A stretch of 64,000 bases of DNA from Laccaria trichodermophora (Eukaryota > Basidiomycota > Agaricomycetes > Agaricales > Hydnangiaceae). Shown here one piece after another: positions 32,838 to 44,161 of the stretch. Within the stretch, counting starts at the first letter, position 1. Each line of letters starts with the position of its first letter. Both the position numbers and the translations under genes were made by a program. The DNA lies in assembly GCA_018417955.1 (NCBI GenBank), contig JACTVC010000001.1, positions 2,356,001 through 2,420,000 on the forward strand. Direction: 5' to 3'. The notes under the pieces were generated by a model that was given only the letters and a program-made list of their open reading frames with translations, was not told where the DNA came from and did no database searches.

Positions 32838-33471
32838 ACCAGATGACGACCTTCGACAACGCATCGCGACATATATTCACTAGCTTACGGGCTCTCAGAC
32901 CGCACAATTAAAGTCAAAGCTTCTCTCTATAAAGCCAGCATGGGGAAAGCTCAAAATTCAGGATGGCGGAGACGACATTCGCCTCAAGTTCTCGAAGCTC
33001 GCAAAGGAACTCAAGTTTCGTAATAGTACGTTGTGTTATACATCATTTCAGCCGACGAAATCACTTGAAACTGATTTTTTTTGCTCCAGTATTCATTAGT
33101 GAATGCCAATCGTTTCGTATTCATTTGAGTATACCGGTCATGGCCGTAACGCCACAGTAGTGAAATTCACGGGATATGGTCGCCTCGAAAAGATCCTCGC
33201 ATGTCAACTTTGCGACCACGCATTTTGGAAAGAATTTCGAGGCAAGAAAATGGTCCTCGCTCTTGTGACGACGTGCAAGACAAAGGGAAGGGATGCGTGC
33301 CAGGAACTTGTCAGCTACACGACAACGCTGGCACCTATTGTAATGGACATTTTGAGTATCAAGGCCGTTGTAGGTCGAATACTATGCAAGGCCTGGTGGA
33401 TTATTGACAGAAGCCCCGAAATTGCCAGTGCCGTGTTTGAAGTGGACTCCGAAGACGAGGAGGACGACTAG
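32838..33471 (+). pseudogene. transposon-borne gene 2, copy A
   Basis: Divergent from gene 1 of the same element. An upstream piece reads DDDLRQRIATYIH and then hits an in-frame TAG where the other copy has CAG. It is followed by SKLLSIKPAWGKLKIQ and, after an intron ending TTTTTGCTCCAG near 33090, by the frame that contains YSFEYTGHGRNATVVKFTGY, FWKEFRGKKMVLALV and DILSIKAVVGRILCKAWWII, with an acidic end EVDSEDEEDD and stop at 33471. The protein family is unknown. Confidence 0.5.
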
Positions 33472-33723
33472 CGGCGAGGTTTATCGTTCCCGCTACAATT
33501 CTGAGTGCATCCACAGTACCCAGACCTTTTAGAACTGATTATCAATGCGTAATGTTGAAGACATTTATTTTCAGTGTGAAATAGAATAAACACGTTGATT
33601 TTCAATGTATCAACGTCGACGTTGAAAAGTAGCGAGTGACATTTCAACGTCTTACACATTGTTTTACACGGCCCCAACGTCAAAAACATTGATTTTTAAA
33701 CGCTTTTCTTCCCGCAGTGCTAA

Positions 33724-33957
33724 ACGTCACTGTCTGGTGAGACAACCATAGGTTCTTAAGAACTATCTAATCTACATCGGGACCAGGTACTACCCCTTTA
33801 TTCCAAGATAATGAATGCATTATAAAAGTCCTATACTATATGGATGTGACCAAAACATGTATGAAAGCAAGGTAATAACAAAATGACAAGCAGATGGGAT
33901 ATGCGGTGCACCGTAACAACAAGAAATCGAACGACGAAGTCGGATTGGGGGCCATAT
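33724..33957. other. intergenic, no gene seen
   Basis: Short stretch between the right end of transposon copy A and the stop codon of the RNase III gene. It presumably holds that gene's 3' untranslated region. Confidence 0.4.
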
Positions 33958-35870
33958 TCAGGCGTCCTCAGCTCGTCCAATCGGTTTCCACTTTGACTTT
34001 GACGCCTTAGGTATATCTTCAGCGGGTATTATCTTCCCTGAACCATGCCCAGCAACGACTTTTATCGGATTCTCTTTCTCAAAGGTGGTGGTAGAAGCGA
34101 GCTTCACCTTGATTTTCTTGCCCTCCGCCATAGTAGCCTTGTTGGTCGCATCCGCATTCAACTTGATGTCTTTGAACGCAGCCACTAGCTTCTCGTCAAT
34201 CGACAACAGAGCTTTCGTCTCCTCGCCGCCTTTGGTAGAACTGTCCTTGCATTTTTCCGGAAGAGGTGGCGAGTTCATAGGAGAACCACTAGCCCTAGCT
34301 TTTGGTGTTGTACCCCTCGAAACAGGGCGGAATTTCGTCAACTCGGAGGTTTGTGTTCTTGTGATAATCACGACGTCTTCAAGTTCGTCTTGAGCAGCGG
34401 TACCGTCAGATTTATCGGTTATTGTGATAGCCTCCAGCCCAGATGCCAAATCCTTGATGATGGTGCACGTAGATGACGCGGGTTTGGAGTTGGCAGCTGC
34501 TACGGCTGCAGCGTGAATGGAAAGGGTGTCACCGGCACCGTTGGGTAATGAGGGTTGGTAGCTAGATCGTGTAGTGTTATGTCAGGATGACATCTTCATT
34601 GTGAAAAGCTACTCACTTAGGATCCTCAGCGATGATATCATGTACTCGAATCACGATGAACTTGAACCAGGATTCGCCCCATTTCTCAGCTGCTTGCGGA
34701 TCTTTAGTGTGATACCAGCCAATGGCGACTTTCAACGCGAGCGAGAGTTTGTCGCGGTATAATGCTTCACGGCTTTGAGGGGAGGCGTCTGCGCTGCTGC
34801 GAGGCGATACGATTTGTTGGATAGAGTTGTGATCGACATCTTCGACGTCGAAAAAGGAGGAGAGAGCTAGTAGGGATCCGAGGTAGCCAAAAGTCCATGT
34901 ACTGACGACCAGCCCAGTTACCCACTAAATCATTAGATGAAAAAAAGTGAGTCATAGATTAGATTGAGAAGGGTGAATGAAAGACCAACCGTTATAAGAT
35001 GAGCTCCTTTATGAGTAGCTTGATGCAAATGAGGATACACCCGCACGAATATCTTGCATATCCAAAAGTTGACGAGATGAGTACCAAGCTCAGCCTTATC
35101 AGCATCGATACCCAGACTTCCATCCTTCGAAAAAATGAACTGGGTGGACGCAGGTAGGGCATCCAAAGCACTTCGAGCCGCTTCAGTCAGAAACTTGCTC
35201 TTGAACTCGAGGTAGTCTAGGATCCTCTCCTGGTAGTCTTGCAGTTCCTGATCAGCACTCTCCCACGAATCGGAAAAGTTACGCCCGGCCTGGCTCCTGC
35301 GATTGAAATCTTCCGTGGCGGGCTTGAGAAGGGGTGTAAATATTTGTTTGAGCCAATCCATTACGCGTTCCCAACCGTGTTCTTCGTATACGGCGCCGGC
35401 GTATGATTCGAATAGGTCTGCTAGGGCTTTTGGGGGTGAGATGGCGTGTCGGGGGCTCCATTCTGTTACTTCAAAGTCGTCGCGTTGGTCCAGGTGTGCA
35501 GCCTTGTGCAGGTCGAGTTGGTATGCGATTCGGCCGAGGGTATCGTTATTGCTAAGAACGCGCCCCACAAACTGACACGTTCTGTTACAAGCGCCCAGTA
35601 AGTATAAAAGGGAGGATGACGTACCATGTGGTGGTCAGAACTCTCTTTAACTTTATCCACGATTAAGGAACAAGCTAGGTTTACGACACGATCGCCAATA
35701 AACTCTAGGAGGTCGTTGTTATCCTTGGAGCGTTTTACGCTGTTCTGCGCTCGGCGAAGCCTGGTTTTTGCCAAGGTGGGGAGGTCCTTGAGGTCACACC
35801 AGTTGTCGGAGCGGTTGAGGTATTCCACTAGTTGGGTGGTAGGGCTTGAGCGACGACCGCGAGGAGACAT
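33958..35870 (-). CDS. stand-alone RNase III-domain protein
   Basis: Four exons (35870-35625, 35571-34990, 34924-34617, 34561-33958) give 579 residues. The RNase III domain occupies ~10-160. The first signature NNDLLEFIGDRVVNLACSL holds E56 and D60, and the second, PKALADLFESYAGAVYEEHG, holds D134 and E137. All four metal-binding acids of the family are present. There is no helicase, PAZ or second RNase III domain, so it is not a Dicer. No clear dsRNA-binding fold is visible; residues ~280-380 are of unknown type (WVTGLVVSTWTFGYLGSL, GWYHTKDPQAAEKW). The last ~200 residues are Lys/Thr/Ser-rich and disordered, ending KSKWKPIGRAEDA. Likely cleaves double-stranded RNA (rRNA processing or silencing). 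It faces Argonaute tail to tail across the transposon. Confidence 0.8.
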
Positions 35871-36308
35871 GATGAGGAAGGGGGTATGGGAGGAAATTTA
35901 CTCGGGGCGACAGCAGTTAAATGGTATATTGTGAAGGCCACCGCAGGTAAGGCAATGACAAGTTGAGGTCGAAGCTAGGCCATGGTGGACTTTTGGCCTC
36001 GCGCTTTGTCTATTTATATTTAAGGGTCAACCACCGCGTCGTGTACACGTGATGTTGCCTGTTGAAGCACATTTTCACCGTCTGTAAGCGCCTACTATCC
36101 TCTGCTATCACTCTATAAGCTACTATAAGCGATTCTTTCTTGAGCAGCTCATTTATGAGATCGTCGACGACTGGTAAAAATGTGTGTTTGTGTCTGCTTC
36201 CGAAATGGTCAACAAAGGACGCGACGCGATCACGTGAACTTGTTGATTTTCTCTTCTTCCTTCACGACCACGACGAGCGCTTCTGCGCGTATGCTCAAAT
36301 AACGAATC
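35871..36308. promoter_or_regulatory. bidirectional promoter, RNase III / SAP protein
   Basis: 438 bp between the divergent starts at 35870 (minus) and 36309 (plus). It contains TATTTATATTTAA near 36010-36025, which could be a TATA element, and a CT-rich stretch before the plus-strand start. No gene is seen inside. Confidence 0.4.
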
Positions 36309-39300
36309 ATGTCCACGACCACTCAAATTTTATTCAATTCTCCAGCTCTACACTCTCTCAAACGCGAACAACTCGTCAAGTTATGCAAAATACATTCTAT
36401 CAAGGCCAATGGCAAAAACATCGAGCTGATTGACAAGCTCAAACGACATGCACAGACCTTGCCCAAAGACTCTCCACTCAGCATTGCCGCTCGTAGTGAA
36501 TCTACTGGCTTTGTTCCTTGTCCACCCCAGGATGACCAAACAGACGAAGAAGCTGCGCCCCAGGAGGGCAACAACGCAGCAAATCAATTTTCGATGCCTC
36601 GACCAAGCGAACAATGGGAGGTCGTCATGGAGAGTATTCAAGAGCTTGAGGAAAGTTCATCTCAGGGTACTTTGTCATCCTTGAGGACCTTGGGCAGCAA
36701 CAATGGAGGAGCGGGAGAGTTCGGCACTGGGAATTCAAAATGTGCGTATCTTTTTCCCCATCTATACGCCCCGCCACTCACACCTCTTTGTGCTCAGCAA
36801 CAACCATGAGCTCCTCCATCAAAGCGCTGGCCACCTCACTCGGCCTGAGGCGCACCAACACCTCCAAATCAGACCTAGCTTCGACCACATCCTCCAAGTC
36901 TAGCCACAACTCCGTCTTTCCGCCAGCCACACAGCCAACATCCCACGACGAATTGGAGCAAAATTCGACTCCATATTCTGATTTACTTCCTGCAGCAACA
37001 CCACCCCAGACAGACCACTTTACATTCATCCCTACCCGCATGTCAATGAATGGTCTTCTAGGCGAAGCTGATGCCCCCCTTCCCGGCCACGCCCTTCGCC
37101 CCGGAGCTCCTGCCCCTTCAAATGCCCGTTTGAGCCTAGGCCTAGGCCTTGGAGCCCCCTCAACGCCGACGCGTCAATCACAACCAACAACTACGATCAG
37201 ACTGGTCTCAAATCCTCTGTCCAACCACGACACCAGTTATGGGGCAGGCGAAAATGGCACCCCACAACTCAAACCTTTCAAAACAACCTTTGACCTCGTT
37301 CTTGGAAGTCCAACCCCGAGTGCGGGCGGTTTTGGCAACATGGCTGTGTGGCCTCCTGCAAGCCCTGGAGGCGACAACATCATGAGAGGAATTTATCCGA
37401 CGTTGACGTTTGCCGACCTTCCCCCACAGATGCCTTCACCGTCACTTTGCCAAACGGCGTCTGCATCAGACAAGATGGATACGGAAGAAGACTATGATCC
37501 ACCCATGCCCGGTTCCCTAACCCCTGGGCGTCCCACAACGTCTTCAGGCTCTGGAGCTCTCGCTCCTCCCGTCGAACCATTCATCTTTGGTTCACCTCAC
37601 CCAAAGCACCGTGTTTCCAACCATCAATTCCGCATCGCAGCCGCAAGCGTTCTCGAGGAGATGAACAAGCGTCTGCAGGAGGAAGGCGTACAAGGTGTCG
37701 GCCTCGACATCATCAACAACCTCCACCCTGGTGCCCATTCTCAGAAAGACCTTGCTATGAGAGATATCAAGGCTCTTCCTGGGAACAAGCGTGGAGAGAT
37801 TAAGGAAAAGTTTGAGAAGATGCATGAAGAGGAGTTTAGGAGGATGGAGGGGATTGATGTGGTTGTGAAGAGGAAGGCGGAGAGGTCACCGAGGAAGGAC
37901 AGTGAGCCTGTTCTTGGGAAGAAACGCAAGTCGAGTGCGATTGCGAGAGATGATGCAGGTCATCGACGAGGACCTGGTGGGCCCATTGCTGGTCGAGCAA
38001 GTGGGACACGGGTTATCAGCAACGGTCGACGTGCAAAAGCTATTCCGGGTGCCTTTGGTGACGAGGATGAGGAGGAGGAAGCGGAGGAGGAGAATGTGAG
38101 GGCGGAGAAGCGAGTCAGGGTTGATTCTGGTGCTGCTGGTTCCAGTAAGGTTCTTTCTTCAGAGGAGCTGAAGAAGAAGGAGGAGGAAGAGGAAGAGGAA
38201 AGGAAGTTCAAGGAGAGAGAGCGGGAGGCCATTAGAAGGAAGCTCGAGATGAACCGGGCGAAGAGGCGGAGTAGTGCTGTTCCTGGTGGACTTAATGGTA
38301 GGCGGAGTGGGCGGGTGAGCGTCGGAAGGAACGTCCCCCTGGGTCAGTGTTATGTGTTATCTGTTTCGTACTTTGATCTTCCTGATCTTTTTTTGTCATT
38401 TTTATTTTTATACAGCCAAACCAAAGCCTTCAAGATTCGGCTTCTTTTCCTCGGCCAAATCGATCGTGCAGAGTGTGTGGAATCGCGGTAAAGCACCACC
38501 ACCAGCCACTACTACGGCTTCCAGCATCCCTAAACCCGTGAAAGCTGATGTTACGAAAGACAAAGAGAAAATGGCTGCTGCTCCAAGTGTTCTCGTACAG
38601 AAAGCTTCCATCGCACCCGCTCGTCCTACCATTGCCACTGCTAAAGGAACTCGGGTCCCTTCTCTTCGTGTCAACAAGGAACAGGATTCTGTCAAGGGGA
38701 CTATATCATCTTCTCGCTCGAGGTCGCCTATTCCGTCATTTGGAGTTGCTCCTTCGACTAGGAGTAGTCTTATGAGTGGAACACGGACGAGCAGGAATAG
38801 TTCCCTTTCGAGGGCACGCACGAACTCACTTCTTGGGACAGGAGTGTCCCAGACGAACTCGACAAATGTATCGTCGATCGGTACCCGACTTTCCTCGACT
38901 TCGACTAGAACGTCGTCGTCGGCTGGGAATATCAGCAGCATGGGGTCGAAGAAAGCCCTTGTTGCTGTGAAAGCCTCAGCTTCAAATACAGGTCCTTCAT
39001 CTTCGAGACTATCGACTTCTTCCTCGAGGTTGTTGGCTCCTACGGCTAGTTCTTTGGCCAAGGGACACAGAGCCTCGCTTAAACCTGTGGTTGAGGTTCA
39101 AGCTTCTGCTGCTAAGAAAGTGGTTCAGCCGAAAGTTATTACCCAGCCTGTGCCTGGTACCCCAGACGCTGCGGCGCTTTCGATGATCACGAACAGCCCT
39201 AAGCCTTCATCGGGGCCTTTCTCACCGCGTCCAGGGGGTGTTTTTAGTCGACCACTTGACCTTCCTTCGGGTATACCGACACCCGTGAAGAAGAGGACCC

Positions 39301-39659
39301 TTCCAGCTCCATCATCCAACGAGGGCGAGTGCAGAACGTCGGTCATACGGCAACGTTCCTTGGCGGGGCGGAAGCCTCGGATTTCAAGGTCGAAAGTTAT
39401 AGCGCGGTTAGCGTCCCAGCGAGCCGCTGGCACCAGTAGTGGATCAGCCATTGCACCCCGTGCGTCGAATGGGGGAAAGACGAGGTCGAGCTTTGGGGCC
39501 AAGGCTCAAAGGTCGAGTTTTACGGGTGGTGGGAGTAGTGGGAATGTGTTGATGAGTGCGAAGAAGAGGGCGAGGCAGAGTGAGTATGCGAGGAGACGGA
39601 GTCGGGTGGTGGTGGGGAATGAGGGTGGGGGTGGGAGTATGGATGTGAGTGATGGTTGA
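36309..39659 (+). CDS. SAP-domain nuclear protein
   Basis: Three exons (36309-36741, 36798-38342, 38416-39659) give 1,073 residues. Residues ~13-45 form a SAP motif (SLKREQLVKLCKIHSIKANG then KNIELIDKLKRHA), a helix-turn-helix DNA-binding element found in chromatin and RNA-metabolism proteins. The rest is mostly disordered: Ser/Thr/Pro-rich, with a partly helical conserved-looking segment VSNHQFRIAAASVLEEMNKR near 420. Glu/Lys-rich coiled-coil-like runs (SSEELKKKEEEEEEERKFKE) lie near 610, and a Ser/Arg-rich C-terminus holds RSRVVVGNEGGG near the end. Basic patches (GKKRKSS, RAKRRSS) suggest nuclear import. A RFGFFSSAKSIVQSVWNRGK segment opens the third exon. The specific role is unknown. Confidence 0.8.
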
Positions 39660-41538
39660 TGATGCATGGGGTTTCTCTTTTCTCCCTTGCTGGCATGGGA
39701 GGCCTCATGGACTTTCTTGTAAATATGCGTTCGAGATGACAGTTTTCTTGTACTGTATCGCAGCACCTTTTTCCTCCTCCCTCGCGATCTCGTCAATGTT
39801 TTGTTTCGTTCAGTTTCTTTTTATACTCTTATTTATGTAAACGTTGGTCTGCAGTTGTATTTATATGACTATGCAATGAACGCTAGATGCAGTGCCAACC
39901 CATAGTTCTCTTGGGTCCTTGAAGGTCAACTGTATCCTAATAGTAAGATCTTTCCACAAATCTCCGTCACAGCCAAGTCGCAGCTCAAAGTGATGATATA
40001 CGGAAAGGTCCCCCGACGATCCTAGGCTGGAGTCATGGTTGACGGGATTTATTCTCCATGAGAGTTGAACGTTGAGTGATTGCTCGAGATTTGCATACGC
40101 GACGCGTCGTGTCGCGTTACGTCACGCGTTTGCGTGACCCGACAATGGGGTTCGGAGATTAAATATTTCGACCTCTCCCCCATTGTCCTTCATGTTCAGG
40201 ACCTCATACGACTTCAGATTCCTCCCCACAAGCGCTAAACGACATTTGCCTCCCCCACCGACTCTCAGAAGTCTCATGCTTACAACTTCAACAATGGGCC
40301 TAGCGTAGCACCTCTTAAGCACCTACCCATGCGCCACACACAGATCCCTGGATAGGCAAAGCCACCTAGAGAGGCGGACATTTATTCTGTGACTTTTGAC
40401 ATCCTCAAGCTATGCCCTAGAGATTTCTATTGGCCTGCCATTCATTTCGAGGGTTTGTTCCATGTTCCCTGCACCAGGCCCGTCGTCGTGCACACAGTTG
40501 ATGATGAGGGCGCCACTATGAATATGAATCATCACTGTAACATTGGTCTACTCAATTCGTGAGTGAACATCTTTGTACTTGTATTTGAGGGCATATGAAC
40601 TTAACCCATCCACTGCCTGCTTAGGCATACAAATCCGAGTATTATTATCTGCTGGAACGATGGAATTCTTTCACTGGATCGCACTCACTCACAATTTCCG
40701 AGTAATTAACCCAAGTCGTTGTCTGTTTGCGCCACACTTATCATATGGTGGATGCCGCGGAACTCAAATGCGCGCCCTTGAAGATGGGGACGATTATCAA
40801 GATCAGGGATCGTGTCCAACATTTTTTTTTGCGACTCCACTCCAACCCCATCCATCCACCGCTGGCTGGCCTTTTTTTCGTAGACGTTGACAGGCCCACT
40901 CGCCCACAAGTCCTTCGATTGCCACTTATACCGTTTCTACCCAGGTCCTCAACAAATGCCATCCTCTGATTTGCTGCGAACCCTTTGCTTCTAGCTTTTG
41001 GGTACGCCCACACACAGCCATAGTGTTGTATCGCCCCTCCGGACGTCACCTTATCGGTCGTTGGTGCCTTGTGATTTTCTGGAACACCGCACAACCCCGT
41101 TTCGCGAATACGAAGACTCCCCGTCACAATTGCACTTAGCTGCACTCTTGTTTCTGGCTCCTCTCAGGGGTGGAGAAATCATTGTTTTTAACGGCGTTTT
41201 CAACAAGGGTTTAACAAGGGCAATACTGGATGTTACGGATATCTATCCTGGCGTCTTGACAGCGAGCTGGAACTTGAGCTTGGGTGGCAACTCTAAACAA
41301 AGTTTTATGGATCAGGCGCCTCCCACAAACACAAATACGCTGATGGATTGGTTTTGAAAAAATTACCATATTTGGAAGTTGTGGATTCCTTGACCTGCTT
41401 GTTTAGGGAAGTTTTTGGATTGGATTGGTGAAGCCGTCAGTTGGGTGAACAACCCGTTCTTTGTATAAATCAGCGCAACTCCGCTTCCACCTCAAACCCC
41501 ACTCGCCCTCAACCTCCAAAAACTCAATTCAAAACGCC
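39660..41538. other. intergenic with possible decayed coding pieces
   Basis: No complete gene is supported. A piece near 40412-40560 (plus) reads DFYWPAIHFEGLFHVPCTRP and ends at a GTGAGT donor, and a frame at 40998-41357 contains LHLAALLFLAPLRGGEIIVF. They may be remnants of one gene, but I could not join them or name a family. A CpG-rich palindrome cluster lies at 40090-40140. A pyrimidine-rich leader comes before the Clp1-like start at 41539. Confidence 0.35.
40090..40140. promoter_or_regulatory. palindrome cluster with ACGCGT motifs
   Basis: Contains CGACGCGTCG and, 17 bases later, GTCACGCGTTTGCGTGAC, an exact 7 bp-arm hairpin. ACGCGT is the core of the yeast MCB cell-cycle element bound by Mbp1; a regulatory role here is inference only. 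Confidence 0.3.
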
Positions 41539-42712
41539 ATGGTCTTGCAGCCAAACTACGCTAAGCGTGTCGATAACGAGAACGCGCCCCCCACAGCCCA
41601 CGTCAACGCGAAAACACTGGCATCCCGCCTTCGGAGCACTCTCCATGATGCAAGTCGCCGCAGACGTGCTCGTACCAGTGGTGCCGCCACCACACCAAAG
41701 TATCTGGCTCAACAAGCCAAAAGGCGTAGCACTAAATCGAAGTCCCCGACTGGGCCAATCCGCTTTAACATTACCTCGACCCCTGTCACCCCCCCACCAG
41801 CTGATGTGGAAATGAAGGATGCAGAACCCCTACCGTCCTCGTCGAAAACTTCACCTAAATCCATCCCAGTGATCCTTCCTCGCGAGCTTGTCAGGCCAGA
41901 TTTCTGCGAAGTCTCCAAAGATGCTATTCGAGCTGTGGATCCTGAGCTCGTTGACACTGACCCTGAATACATCCGCGAACAACTGGAGGAATTTGGACCA
42001 TCGTAAGCAAAAGTATCTTACTCTCTTCTTTGCATACTCTAAACAGGTTTGGGTCAGAATGCTCAATGTTCTTAGCGCCGTGAAAGCCAGTCTGACCAGC
42101 TCCTTGCTCCCCAAGGAGCTTACCATCGTCGTCCAAGACCTCACTTCCGTCCTTCCCACCCACATGGTTGCAGTCTACGGGCATGCTCCGAAGAACCAGA
42201 CCCAGCGACGCACCAAAGTAACCCTCCTCCCAGTCCACAGTCTCGTCTTCGCTGCCCATTGTTCCAAACTACCCCCTTTCCCTCCAACATTATCTCCGCC
42301 TGTGCAGAAGCCTGGTTCACAAGAAATAACGGTCCCAGTATGGCCGCTATGTTTGCCCTCGCCTCAATTATATCCTCAGCTCGCCGCTTATCTCTACAAC
42401 AAACGCACCGATCTTGTTCTTCAAACCCTCCTTCCGTGTCCCCCTCCCCCAACCCTCGAACTAGATCCCTCCCTAATCGTGCCCTTTGCAACAAAACTGT
42501 CGGGGACGTTCACTGTCCACGCCCTGCTACAGCACCAGTTGATGGTGCATGGTATGTGGCAGAATGTTTGCGCACTCGGGATTTTCGACGATCTTCTTTG
42601 GGACACGTTGGACCTCGCCTGGCAGATAATGTTGACTGCGCTCGCGATTGCGACGGGGAACGCGCCTTTGATGATTGAGCAGCCGTCAGAGGGTCCTTTG
42701 CAGTCTGCATGA
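41539..42712 (+). CDS. Clp1-like developmental protein
   Basis: Two exons (41539-42002 and 42058-42712) give 372 residues. The start at 41539 has the best context (AACGCCATGG). The N-terminal third is basic and disordered (LRSTLHDASRRRRARTSG). The conserved part begins at PVILPRELVRPDFCEVSKDA and DPELVDTDPEYIREQLEEFG, continues with VLPTHMVAVYGH, KVTLLPVHSLVFAAHCSKLP and EITVPVWPLCLPSPQLYPQL, and ends with a helical HGMWQNVCALGIFDDLLWDT region. I recognise this as the pattern of Coprinopsis Clp1 (clampless1) homologues, needed for clamp-cell and dikaryon development downstream of the A mating-type locus. The assignment rests on memory of the family pattern and should be checked by search. A shorter relative lies convergently at 43.4-44.2 kb. 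Confidence 0.65.
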
Positions 42713-43448
42713 TGTTTTGTCGGGACGTTTTAAGTTATTGTCTATTGCATGAAGTACATTTGTTCGAGCTCGACCACTGCATGAAGTCTACCTACATTTT
42801 GTACCTTACTTTACTCTACGTACTTTCTAATCCATATTTTGTGACATTACCCGAATCTCGGCGGTCCTTGTAACCGCGACTTCTAAAATTCTTGATGCCA
42901 GTCGGTCCGTTGACGACAGAGTATTCATTTGAATAACATCTAAAATGCACGGACCGAGACGTTCGGATATTCGATGCCATGTCGACCACAAATTACAACG
43001 TTGCCAGCAACAGTCCCTACAGTCCCTGCAGTTGGACTCACGATCCCCGGGAAGTAAGTCTCCTGATAAGCTGCAATTTACTTCCCTGGCTTCACGGCAA
43101 GTCATGCAAATTATTACTATGAGATACATTACGAAGAAAGAGCAGTATTACTATGTATGTAGCTAGAGCAGTGTGAGAGTTCGTGACGGACAGAGTTCGA
43201 GTCGTAAGAGCCTAGAGGCGTAGGGGGACCAAGCCACGACCAAGCGATATTAGAGCGGGTAGGATGAGGGGACATTAATAGGTAAGAGATCAAGAAACAT
43301 TAGTGAGGGAATATAGTGCAAAAGAAGAGCTATGTAGTATAAACAGTGAAGGGCGAAAAAAAGAGAAAGGACGTTCAGCTTTGGGTTTTCCAAAGCCCCT
43401 AAAATCGTGACAGCGTTCGTCGCATTCGCGGTCATTATAGAAATTTTG
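42713..43448. other. intergenic between convergent Clp1-like genes
   Basis: Shared 3' region of the two Clp1-like genes. Open frames at 42827-43129 and 42945-43166 overlap on opposite strands and are not supported. Confidence 0.4.
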
Positions 43449-44161
43449 TCATCGTCGAGGGGTAGAGCGTTGGCGGATGCGTCGCGCCTCTGCGGTGACG
43501 TTCCACGCTGTCTGTACAAGCTCGACGGTTCGCGTGTCGGTGAGGCCGAGGGCAAGGATGTTTTTCCATAAGCCCTGGTTATATCCGAAGAAATTTCCGA
43601 ATTCATCATCGTGGAGGCGCGCAAAATTTTGAGCCATCGCAGCGGCGTTTGGGAATTCTTCCACAACCTGAGAAGGAAGGAGGCGCCACGCCAGAAGGTT
43701 GGGCTGCGTCTCCAAGCCCAGGCCGTATAGCAAGAGGAGGGGCAGCGAGCCAGTGTGGGGAACAGTAAGGGGAATGACTGGTAAAGTCACCACAAGCGTC
43801 TGGGAACTCCCAAGCTCGCGCGGTATAGGCGCGGTGGTACCCGGTGGAGCGTCAGGCAAGTCCAAGCCGACTCTAAACCCTCGCTCATAAGAATTGATGT
43901 CGATTGGGAGCATTAGAGGATAGGTGGAGGGAGAGCCGTTGGCCTGGAACGCCGCTATTACATGGGTTGGGGTGTGAGCGTCGCGCAAAACCACCATCTC
44001 GACAGTGGCGGGAAGGAGTTCTCGCACGGGGACGTCGGCAGAAACGTTGAAGTGGTGGCAGAGCGCACTAAGTGGGCGTCAGTTTAAATTTTACGTCGGG
44101 TGCGTAGAATGTGAACGAACTTGTAAGGCTCCTCCTTCGCTAACAAAGACGGCCGCTGCAT
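43449..44161 (-). CDS. short Clp1-like protein
   Basis: Two exons (44161-44121 and 44067-43449) give 219 residues. The ATG at 44161 (MQRPSLLAKEEPY) is joined through a GTTCGT...CTTAG intron to ALCHHFNVSADVPVRELLPA. The order of motifs follows the neighbouring Clp1-like protein: a THVIAAF strand (compare THMVAVY), TYPLMLPIDINSYERGF, LVVTLPVIPLTVPHTGSLPL, and a terminal GLWKNILALGLTDTRTVELV. It lacks the long basic N-terminus. It could be a divergent paralogue that keeps only the core domain. Whether it still has a developmental role is unknown. Confidence 0.6.

Larger units (their letters stand above)
30736..33723. mobile_element. DNA transposon, CACTG-type TIR, copy A
   Basis: The element spans 30740-33719 (2,980 bp). 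The left end is CACTGTGGGAAG and the right end is the inverse complement of CACTGCGGGAAG, a 12 bp terminal inverted repeat with one mismatch. It is flanked by CTAA on both sides (30736-30739 and 33720-33723), a 4 bp target duplication. Both ends carry clusters of short palindromic motifs (ATTGAAAATCAATG and GTGTAAGACG types), which look like transposase-binding subterminal repeats. A related truncated copy lies inverted at 58.9-60.9 kb. The coding remnants inside show no transposase family I can name; CACTG ends with a 3-4 bp duplication fit CACTA-like or Academ-like elements. Probably non-autonomous or decayed. Confidence 0.75.

Noticed and set aside
43449..44027. Start of the short Clp1-like gene at a GTG codon at 44027
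   Set aside because: A spliced upstream exon with an ATG at 44161 gives an in-frame, better supported start.
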